This document shows, in pieces, positions 58,141-64,000 of a DNA stretch of 64,000 nucleotides (the first letter of the stretch is position 1; every line of letters begins with the position of its first letter). A program made the position numbers and the translations under genes. The notes under the pieces were generated by a model, which worked only from the letters and a program-made list of their open reading frames with translations, searched no databases and had not been told where the DNA came from. The stretch spans positions 1 through 64,000 of the forward strand of contig NZ_CP139986.1 in assembly GCF_034424175.1 (NCBI RefSeq), read 5' to 3'. The stretch comes from Kluyvera intermedia. GTDB taxonomy: Bacteria; Pseudomonadota; Gammaproteobacteria; Enterobacterales; Enterobacteriaceae.

Positions 58141-59655
58141 CTACTCATGCCGCGTTTTCAGCGGCGCTTCCTGCAACAGCCACGACAGCACGAACGCCAC
58201 CACCATAATGCAGGCCGCCATAATAAATGCCGCGTGGATCGCCGCACCAAAGGCATCGAGATAGTCGGTGCGAATCATCTCAGGAAGCTGATGAATGGCG
58301 ACCGGATTCATTCCCTTCGGCATTCCTACCCCTTCAGGCAGCAGGCTGGTGAGCCGCGATTGCAGCACCGAGGTGAAGACCGCGCCAAACAGCGCCACGC
58401 CGATCGACCCGCCAATTGAGCGGAACAGCGTTACCCCGGACGTGGCTACCCCATAGAGGTTGGCGCTCACCGTGTTTTGCACAGCCAGCACCAGCACCTG
58501 CATAACCATCCCCAGCCCCATGCCCAACACGCCGGTGAACAGGTACAGCTGCCAGGTTGGCGAGTCGATGGTAATGCGCGTTAGCAGCACCATCCCAATG
58601 AAGCCCATTAAGGTGCCGACAATCGGATAGATACGGTACTTTCCGGTGCGGCTAATGGCGCGCCCGCTGATAATCGAGGTCAGCAGCAGCCCGCCCATCA
58701 GCGGAATCAACTGTAGCCCGGCTTCGGTCGGCGTGGCATTTTTCACTACCTGCAAATAAAGCGGCAGGAAGGTGACCGACCCAAACAGCGACATACCGAT
58801 GATAAAGCCAATCAGGCTGCATAACAGGAAGCTGCGGTTGCGGAACAGTGACAGTGGAATAATCGGCTCCCACGCCCGTTTTTCTTCGTAGATAAACCCG
58901 GCAATGCCAATCAAACCAAAGGCCAGAATGCACCACAACTGCGGGTCGCTCCACTCGCGCACCGTGCCGCCTTCAGTGGTGAACAGGATGATGCACACCA
59001 GTGCCATGGTCAGGTATAGCGCGCCCAGCCAGTCAATTTCATGCTGGCTGCGCTTGTTACTGGAGTGGAATACCGCGCCGATAACAAACAGCGCGAACAG
59101 CCCCAGCGGCAGGTTGATGTAGAAAATCCAGCGCCAGGAGGCGTGCTGCACGATAAAGCCGCCGATAAGCGGGCCAATTACCGTTGCCAGGCCAAACACT
59201 GCGCCGAATAGCCCCTGGTAGCGCCCACGTTCAGCGGGTGGGATCACATCGGCGACGGCCGCCATACTAATCACCATCAGCCCGCCGCCGCCCAGCCCTT
59301 GCAGAGCGCGCATCAGCACCAGTTGGGTCATATTCTGCGCCAGTCCGCACAGCGCGGAGCCGACGAGGAACAGCACGATAGCGATTTGCAGCACCCGTTT
59401 GCGGCCAAACAGATCGCCAAACTTACCGTACAGCGGTACAACGATAGTGGAGGTGAGGATATAGGCCGTCACCACCCACGAGAGTTTGTCGAGACCGCCC
59501 AACTCACCGACAATGGTCGGCAGCGCGGTCGAGACGATAGTCTGGTCGAGTGCGGAGAGCAGCATCACTAACAGCAGCGCGCTGAACAACAGACGGATGG
59601 AGGTGACCCCCGTCTGCTGCGGTGGCTGCGCGTTCGTCGATATTTCGGACGCCAT
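58141..59655 (-). CDS. MFS multidrug exporter, DHA2 (EmrB/QacA) family
   Basis: 504-residue inner-membrane exporter with 14 expected segments. Signature of the subfamily: LDQTIVSTALPTIVGELGGL in TM1, KFGDLFGRKRVLQIAIVLFL after TM2, QGLGGGGLMVISMAAVADVI in TM4, and motif C GLATVIGPLIGGFI. DHA2 pumps export biocides, dyes and drugs. Divergent from a TetR gene, sharing an 79-bp region with a palindrome; regulation by that TetR is likely. It starts ATG at 59655. Confidence 0.93.
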   Translation of the reverse strand: MASEISTNAQPPQQTGVTSIRLLFSALLLVMLLSALDQTIVSTALPTIVGELGGLDKLSWVVTAYILTSTIVVPLYGKFGDLFGRKRVLQIAIVLFLVGSALCGLAQNMTQLVLMRALQGLGGGGLMVISMAAVADVIPPAERGRYQGLFGAVFGLATVIGPLIGGFIVQHASWRWIFYINLPLGLFALFVIGAVFHSSNKRSQHEIDWLGALYLTMALVCIILFTTEGGTVREWSDPQLWCILAFGLIGIAGFIYEEKRAWEPIIPLSLFRNRSFLLCSLIGFIIGMSLFGSVTFLPLYLQVVKNATPTEAGLQLIPLMGGLLLTSIISGRAISRTGKYRIYPIVGTLMGFIGMVLLTRITIDSPTWQLYLFTGVLGMGLGMVMQVLVLAVQNTVSANLYGVATSGVTLFRSIGGSIGVALFGAVFTSVLQSRLTSLLPEGVGMPKGMNPVAIHQLPEMIRTDYLDAFGAAIHAAFIMAACIMVVAFVLSWLLQEAPLKTRHE

Positions 59656-59671
59656 TATGTTCTCGCTTGAA

Positions 59672-59693
59672 ATTAATTAAATGTATAATTAAT
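59672..59693. promoter_or_regulatory. Likely TetR operator between the DHA2 exporter and TetR genes
   Basis: Perfect 8-bp arms ATTAATTA / TAATTAAT with a 6-base spacer (AATGTA) in the divergent region. It overlaps the expected promoters. Chance symmetry is possible because the arms are AT-only. Confidence 0.6.
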
Positions 59694-59734
59694 ATTTATT
59701 GAAGATCATTCAGAGGTCAAGAGATCCCGTCACT

Positions 59735-60385
59735 ATGCCAGCACAAAAAGACCCTCTTCAGCCGCGTAAACCTGGGCGTCCACGTGGCAACAAGCCTAAT
59801 GCCGACAATCGTGAACAGTTGATTGGTATCGCGCTGCGGCTGTTTTCCCAGCAGGGGATTGCCCGCACTTCACTAAACGCCATCGCCCGTGAAGCAGGCG
59901 TCACGCCAGCAATGTTGCATTATTATTTTAATTCACGAGAGCAATTGCTCGATGTGATGATCGAAGAGCGATTTTTGCCGCTACGCGCCGAAATTACCCG
60001 CGTGTTTGGCGAATATCCCGATTCCCCGGTGAAGGCGTTAAGCGAGATGGTGAAGACGCTGGCCAGCATTGCCGCGCAGCATGAGTGGTTTGCGCCGCTG
60101 TGGATGCAGGAGGTGATTGGCGAAATGCCGATATTGCGCCAGCATCTGCATGCCCGTTTTGGCGAGGAGAAATATCACGCCACGCTGGCGATGGTGAAAC
60201 GCTGGCAGGAAGAGGGCAAGGTGAACCCGAATCTGACGGCGGAGCTGTTGTTTACGACGTTACTGAGCCTGGTGCTGGTGCCGTTCTCGCGGATGCGCAA
60301 TGACGAGCGGCTAATGATGCTGACGCCGGAGGTTATCGTCAGCAATGCGTTGGCAGTGCTGTTGCAAGGGATTAGGCCAATATAG
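59735..60385 (+). CDS. TetR-family regulator, divergent from the DHA2 exporter
   Basis: 216 residues from the ATG at 59735 (MPAQKDPLQPRKPGRPRGNK, a DNA-contacting basic arm); a TTG at 59699 is in frame but weak. Helix-turn-helix at about 35-80: TSLNAIAREAGVTPAMLHYY. The C-terminal domain is helical. Candidate operator at 59672. It probably represses the exporter gene. A strong hairpin follows between its stop and that of the GH1 gene. Confidence 0.9.
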   Translation: MPAQKDPLQPRKPGRPRGNKPNADNREQLIGIALRLFSQQGIARTSLNAIAREAGVTPAMLHYYFNSREQLLDVMIEERFLPLRAEITRVFGEYPDSPVKALSEMVKTLASIAAQHEWFAPLWMQEVIGEMPILRQHLHARFGEEKYHATLAMVKRWQEEGKVNPNLTAELLFTTLLSLVLVPFSRMRNDERLMMLTPEVIVSNALAVLLQGIRPI

Positions 60386-60396
60386 TTACGGTTTGC

Positions 60397-60424
60397 TCCC
60401 TCTCCCTTTTGAAGGGAGAGGGGA
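60397..60424. terminator. Bidirectional terminator between TetR and GH1 genes
   Basis: CCCTCTCCCTT / AAGGGAGAGGG with a 3-base loop, between convergent stops. Same motif as at 25414 and in the 50.8 kb array. Confidence 0.75.
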
Positions 60425-60434
60425 CCGATAGGTG

Positions 60435-61832
60435 TTACTTGATGCTGAACTGATTATTTTCCGCCAGTTCCTTAAACCATAACCCATTGCGCTTAATCTG
60501 CCGCGCCCCGGTGTCGAGGTCGAGGCGATAAAAGCCATAACGACGCTTAAATGAGTTGAGCCAGGACCAGTTGTCGATAAACGTCCACTGGTGCACACCA
60601 AAGCAATTCGCTCCGTCGGCAATCGCACGGTGCAGCTGCACCAGATGCTCCTCCATCAGCCCAATACGAAAACCATCTTCAATCACGCCGCTTTCCTGCA
60701 CTGGCCCTTCAGATTCCAGATCCATCGCAATGCCAATTTCGGCGAGATACCACTTAATATTGCCGTAATTGTCGCGGATATTGGCGGCAATATCGTAAAT
60801 CGCCTGCGGGTGAATTTCGTTGTTATCACGATACGGGTTGAAGCGACCGTTCGGATCAACGTAGTTCTCGAAATAATACTCAGGTGAGAAATAGTCGAGG
60901 GTATACGGCGTCTCGCGCGCCTGAACGCGGCGTGGCACATAGTAGTTCACGCCGAGGAAATCGATCTGCGAATCGGTGATGAGATCCACCTCATCTTTGG
61001 TCGTTTCCGGTAAACAGTTATGCAGCGCCAGCAGTTCGCACAGCTCTTTTGGGAACTGATGTTTCACCAGCGGGTCGAGGAAACTGCGGTTAAACAGCAG
61101 GTCGGCATACCATGCCGCTTTCTTATCCTCCACCGAGTCGCTGCGGGTATAGGACGGCGTCAGGTTAAGCACCACGCCAATCTCGCCCGGCAGATTTTGC
61201 TCGCGGTAGCACTGTACCGCTTTGGCATGCGCCAACATGATGTTGAATGCCACCTGTGATGCCAGCTTGCCATCTTTTTTGCACGGATAGTGGAAGTCAT
61301 ACAGATAGCCGCCTTCCACCGGCACAATCGGCTCGTTGAAGGTTATCCAGTATTTGATTTTGTGGCCGAACAGGCGAAACGCCGTGGCGGCAAAACGGGC
61401 GAACAGATCGGTAACGTGTTTGGACTCAAAGCCCCCATAGCGCTTTTGTAACGCTTCTGGCATATCGAAATGGTAGAGATTGATCATTGGCTCGATGCCG
61501 TTTGCAATCATCTCGTCAAAGTAATCGTGATAAAACTGGACCGCATCGGCGTTTGGCTCGCCGGTTTCCAGATTGTCAATCAGCCGTGACCACTGAATCG
61601 AGGTACGAAACGAGTTAAAGCCGATGTTTTTCATCAGAGCAACATCTTCTTTGTAGCGATTTAGTGTGTTGCATACCGTCTGTGGGCCAATCCCATTGTA
61701 GAAACGTTCCGGCTGCTCGGCGTGCCAGCTGTCCCAGATAGAGCGGTGCGGCTTGCCTTGTGCGCCTTCGGTTTGCGGGCCAGAGGCAGCCGCGCCCCAG
61801 AAGAAATTTTGCGGGAACGTGTAGGTGGTCAT
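60435..61832 (-). CDS. 6-phospho-beta-glucosidase (GH1)
   Basis: Cytoplasmic glycosidase of family GH1, 465 residues, that cleaves phosphorylated beta-glucosides (from PTS uptake) to glucose-6-phosphate. N-terminal signature FFWGAAASGPQTEGA; acid/base Glu167 in TFNEP; the expected nucleophile is Glu365 in YLAEIGIA, where the usual (T/V)ENG reads AEIG. The phosphate-binding region is SFKRRYGFYRLD near the end. No PTS gene adjoins it; the cellobiose-type PTS at 41-43 kb has no hydrolase and could supply its substrate. Monocistronic, with a 240-bp AT-rich upstream gap. Confidence 0.92.
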   Translation of the reverse strand: MTTYTFPQNFFWGAAASGPQTEGAQGKPHRSIWDSWHAEQPERFYNGIGPQTVCNTLNRYKEDVALMKNIGFNSFRTSIQWSRLIDNLETGEPNADAVQFYHDYFDEMIANGIEPMINLYHFDMPEALQKRYGGFESKHVTDLFARFAATAFRLFGHKIKYWITFNEPIVPVEGGYLYDFHYPCKKDGKLASQVAFNIMLAHAKAVQCYREQNLPGEIGVVLNLTPSYTRSDSVEDKKAAWYADLLFNRSFLDPLVKHQFPKELCELLALHNCLPETTKDEVDLITDSQIDFLGVNYYVPRRVQARETPYTLDYFSPEYYFENYVDPNGRFNPYRDNNEIHPQAIYDIAANIRDNYGNIKWYLAEIGIAMDLESEGPVQESGVIEDGFRIGLMEEHLVQLHRAIADGANCFGVHQWTFIDNWSWLNSFKRRYGFYRLDLDTGARQIKRNGLWFKELAENNQFSIK

Positions 61833-62072
61833 GGGATCTCCTGAATAAACAAAAAAACGGCGTCGTGCACGGCGCAGAAAAAAGATGATTCATCTTCGCT
61901 GGTTAGCGGTTTTTTGTCCGCGCGCGCGATCACCGTTTACGGGCTTGCTTTCAGGTCCGAGAGCAGACTATTACGCTACTAAAAAATGAGATACGCGGTA
62001 AGAGATATTATTCTTACCGCGATGAGTACAGGACGTTAAATTAATTTTCAGTAGTGAATCATTAGTTAAATA
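61833..62072. other. Gap upstream of the GH1 gene
   Basis: 240 bp with no gene. Directly before the GH1 start on the - strand there is a purine-rich leader, a short GC-rich palindrome (CGTGCACG) followed by a T run, and a weak AAGATGAATCATCTT repeat: possible terminator or antiterminator structure, unproven. The rest is AT-rich promoter-like DNA. Confidence 0.3.
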
Positions 62073-62330
62073 TTAGATCTCAGCTTCCTGATTCAAGTCA
62101 TACTGAATTAACGACCATGTTGCGGGTTTACCTTGATAATAAGGCATAACGTCGCCTCTACGTAGGCTGACAACGGCTGAAACTGCCGCGCTCGAAAGTT
62201 GCCAATGCCCGCCTTGTGGGCTGTATTGTCCGCTTTCACGGGTAATGCCCAGCGGTTTACGTTCGGTGTTTTCCAAAGATGTGATCGAAGAAAGTGCCGA
62301 AAGCGTGTAATTGATACTATCTATCTTCAT
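62073..62330 (-). CDS. Hypothetical protein, 85 residues
   Basis: Small open frame in an AT-rich stretch; the ATG at 62330 gives 85 residues beginning MKIDSINYTLSALSSITSLE and ending YDLNQEAEI. The frame continues upstream to 62357 (MFILLDYPV). No signal peptide, membrane segment or motif that I recognise; it is rich in Ser, Leu and Gln, with an even pattern of charged residues. No clear ribosome-binding site. Neighbours give no clue: GH1 gene on one side, LprI-domain gene on the other, divergent. It could be a real orphan or a chance frame. Confidence 0.4.
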   Translation of the reverse strand: MKIDSINYTLSALSSITSLENTERKPLGITRESGQYSPQGGHWQLSSAAVSAVVSLRRGDVMPYYQGKPATWSLIQYDLNQEAEI

Positions 62331-62498
62331 AACCGGATAATCCAAAAGAATGAACACTCAGCCTACAAGCGACAATATTTGTTGATAACTTAAACCGGTT
62401 GTAAATTATTTGTGTGGTGAATTATTTAAGGTGATTTATTGCAATAAGTTATGGTTTTAGCCAAAATACCGTTCTCTTCTGCACAAAAAGTATCCTTA

Positions 62499-63488
62499 AT
62501 GATTAAGCGCCTGATTCATTTATTGATTATTGCGATGGCCTTGACTGCTTCCAGCGCCTTTGCTGTGAATTGCCAGCGCGCGTCAACGCCGCTTGAAAAC
62601 ACCATTTGTAATAACGACAACCTGAACTGGCTGGATGACACCATGTCGAACGTCTACCGTGCGATGCTGGTCTACCGCGATGCACGCATTGTGCACGCCG
62701 AGTACGTCGCGTGGGAAAAGTCGTTGGATGAGTGTTCATCAAATGATTGCATTGAGCGCGCCTACTATGCCGGAATCAGCAAAATAGCCGAAGTCGAGTC
62801 CGATTTTGAGTGGGATGGGCGTTGGTGGAACACCAGTTCGGCCAATATGAGCGGCGGACGGGTGCAGTTCAGCCATAGCGCAGATTGGTCAATTACTGCC
62901 GATATTCGTATCTGGGCAGGGATAAATAAGGATGAGTTTACCGCCGAGGCGCGCAAGGTATATGGCATGGTGCTGATTGACGATATGGTCGATAGCAAGC
63001 AGTGTAAGGTGTTGTTTATTCCGCGTAAAAGTGGAGCCATACAGGCCTACAGCAATGCAGGTTGGGGCTGTCGTCTATCGATGCCAAACGGCGCGTTTAT
63101 TGATGGCCGCTATTTGAAGTCAGATACCGACCCGCGACCTAAAGCGACACTCCAGTCGCTGAAAATTTTTGCCGATACGAAAATGGACGAACGTTTTCGC
63201 GCGCTGGTTGGCGATGATTATCAGAAGTTTGTCGACACGGCGAATATTTATATCTACACCGAGGATATCGATAACGTGGGGGCGACGGTGGTATCAATGT
63301 GGGTTCGAGGTGCTGCCAACACCCGCACAGCCATTGTGATGTACACCGGCGGCAATATCTGGGCGGCGCGGATCCAGCCTGACAGCAAAGGTAAGCTGGT
63401 GTTTTCCTATTTCAGCACGCTGGGGAATGATGCGGCGCTGATGCCGCGCACTATCGCTGAATGGAAATTGCGCTATTTAGATCAGTAG
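62499..63488 (+). CDS. Periplasmic protein with an LprI-like (DUF1311) N-terminal domain
   Basis: 329 residues from the ATG at 62499, chosen because MIKRLIHLLIIAMALTASSA is a signal peptide; cleavage after SAFA leaves VNCQRASTPLENTICNN. The N-terminal domain (about 25-95) has the paired cysteines of the lysozyme-inhibitor-like LprI family (CQRAST, TICNN, CSSNDC). The remaining 230 residues, with two or three further cysteines and predicted beta structure, match no family I know. Possibly a periplasmic or surface protein that binds wall hydrolases or ligands. No operon partner. Confidence 0.72.
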   Translation: MIKRLIHLLIIAMALTASSAFAVNCQRASTPLENTICNNDNLNWLDDTMSNVYRAMLVYRDARIVHAEYVAWEKSLDECSSNDCIERAYYAGISKIAEVESDFEWDGRWWNTSSANMSGGRVQFSHSADWSITADIRIWAGINKDEFTAEARKVYGMVLIDDMVDSKQCKVLFIPRKSGAIQAYSNAGWGCRLSMPNGAFIDGRYLKSDTDPRPKATLQSLKIFADTKMDERFRALVGDDYQKFVDTANIYIYTEDIDNVGATVVSMWVRGAANTRTAIVMYTGGNIWAARIQPDSKGKLVFSYFSTLGNDAALMPRTIAEWKLRYLDQ

Positions 63489-63512
63489 ATACTGTGAGCA
63501 TTGACAACATGC

Positions 63513-63690
63513 AGGCCTGATAAGCTACGCGCCATCAGGCATAACCGCGCACATTGCCGGATGGTGGCTTTGCCTTTTCCTGCCTACGTCCACAGGTAGC
63601 CCGGCCAAGCGAAGCGCCGCCGGGATTAGTTCCCGAGTCTCCCCGGAGTCGGTGCTTGCGCACCTCGTCCGGGCTACAAATGCCTCGGGT
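63513..63690. repeat. Compound intergenic repeats between the LprI-domain gene and the FlhA-like gene
   Basis: First AGGCCTGATAAGCTACGCGC-CATCAGGC (63513-63540) and GCCGGATGGTGGCTTTGCC (63556), then GTAGCCCGGCCAAGCGAAGC-GCCGCCGGG (63595-63623), then CCCCGGAGTCGGTGCTTGCG-CACCTCGTCCGGGCTAC (63639-63678). Two repeat families stand together. Confidence 0.85.
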
Positions 63691-63693
63691 GGG

Positions 63694-64000
63694 CTACGCT
63701 AATGTCCCCACCACATTCAAATCGGCGTCGTCCGGCACTTCATTGTATGACAGTACATGCAGCCCGCTGGCAAACAGTCTTCCATAGCGTGAAATTACCG
63801 GGCGCAGTTGTGGCGTTACCAACAACAGCGGCGGTAAGCTTTTCGCTTTCATCTGCTCGTAAATCATCGGCATCGTATTTTGCAATTGGGTCAGAATATT
63901 AGGGTCGACCGGGAAGCTATCCAGCGTCACTTTACCGGCCTGCTGTGCCTGATTGAGCGCACCCAGCAGCATATTTTCCAGCTGATTATCCATGGTATAA
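63694..64000 (-). CDS. FlhA-family (FHIPEP) export-gate protein, C-terminal part
   Basis: C-terminal end of a type III export-gate protein, cut off by the window edge. The frame is open to base 64000 (reads ..YTMDNQLENMLLGALNQ on the - strand), so the ATG at 63993 is probably internal. The block KSLPPLLLVTPQLRPVISRY followed by LHVLSYNEVPDDADLNVVGT is the family's typical C-terminal cytoplasmic (FlhA-C) end. It could belong to a lateral flagellar set (Flag-2/lfhA-like) or to a T3SS; the window does not show which. The stop is followed by the repeat cluster. Confidence 0.82.
   Translation of the reverse strand, partial: YTMDNQLENMLLGALNQAQQAGKVTLDSFPVDPNILTQLQNTMPMIYEQMKAKSLPPLLLVTPQLRPVISRYGRLFASGLHVLSYNEVPDDADLNVVGTLA

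Noticed and set aside
61615..61893. A - strand 92-codon frame overlapping the 5' end of the GH1 gene
   Set aside because: Different frame of the GH1 start region; composition is a shadow, and the GH1 start has the family signature.
61833..61990. BglG-type antiterminator site (RAT) before the GH1 gene
   Set aside because: The leader has T runs and small palindromes but I could not match the RAT consensus or a convincing terminator; no BglG-type gene is in the window.
1..64000. tRNA, rRNA, insertion sequence, prophage or integrase genes
   Set aside because: No cloverleaf-like sequence ending in CCA, no rRNA-like tract, no transposase or integrase protein among the frames. The Rpn protein is transposase-like only in name.

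Overview
The window looks like the dnaA end of an enteric (Enterobacteriaceae) chromosome, opened exactly at the GTG start of dnaA. Gene content and order (dnaA-dnaN-recF-gyrB-yidB-yidA-yidR-yidQ-ibpAB-yidE-yidP-glv-yidHGF-dsd-emrD-ilvBN-uhpABCT-yicN-nepI-yicS-yicL) follow the Escherichia/Citrobacter/Salmonella backbone. Proteins resemble E. coli ones closely without matching them, and several accessory loci differ from E. coli K-12. A Citrobacter-like genome is my inference; I could not run a search. About 60 protein genes are supported. I saw no rRNA, tRNA, CRISPR array, insertion sequence or prophage.

Layout. 1-6019: replication genes dnaA, dnaN, recF, gyrB. 6189-10561: yidB, yidA, yidR, yidQ and the small heat-shock genes ibpA/ibpB, with a sigma-32 promoter, two ROSE-type RNA thermometers and an ERIC element between the two genes. 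10718-17843: yidE, an apparently intact alpha-glucoside PTS/GH4 pair (glvC/glvG, decayed in K-12) with the regulator gene yidP, then yidHGF. 17951-21378: the AraC-type regulator yidL facing an unusual two-gene operon (an ACS-type MFS permease and a BNR_4-fold protein) where E. coli carries yidIJK. 21569-25401: D-serine locus dsdXA/dsdC. 25475-35193: emrD, a DMT transporter, the ilvB leader, ilvBN, uhpABCT. 35332-39515: a LysR regulator, yicN, an SRPBCC gene with a striking hairpin over its start, a RelE-like/NadS-like toxin-antitoxin pair, nepI. 39626-46926: a cellobiose-family PTS (IIB, IIC, IIA) with a carbohydrate porin and a divergent LacI repressor, then yicS, an Rpn-family nuclease and yicL. 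47018-50720: murQP (MurNAc use, no adjacent murR) and a Bcr-type exporter. 50770-51140: a 64-bp tandem repeat array. 51158-60385: a tripartite RND efflux operon with a TetR gene, a GNAT acetyltransferase, and a DHA2 exporter with a divergent TetR gene. 60435-64000: a GH1 phospho-beta-glucosidase, an orphan small ORF, an LprI-domain protein, and the C-terminus of an FlhA-family gene running off the end.

How the genes work together. Sugar uptake dominates: alpha-glucosides (glvC/glvG), probably aryl- or beta-glucosides (porin + PTS, perhaps served by the distant GH1 enzyme), MurNAc (murP/murQ), hexose phosphates (uhp) and possibly a uronic-acid oligosaccharide (MFS + BNR_4). Drug and metabolite export is the second theme (emrD, nepI, a Bcr type, RND, DHA2, two EamA types). 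Regulators usually sit next to their targets, and inverted repeats that could be their operators are visible for YidP, DsdC, the LacI protein, the toxin-antitoxin pair and both TetR proteins.

The signals most worth a second look are the 15-bp hairpin that buries the ribosome-binding site and AUG of the SRPBCC gene, the ERIC element that abuts the ibpB thermometer, the yidL/MFS/BNR_4 cluster next to a sulfatase-maturase remnant (YidF), and the 64-bp tandem array.
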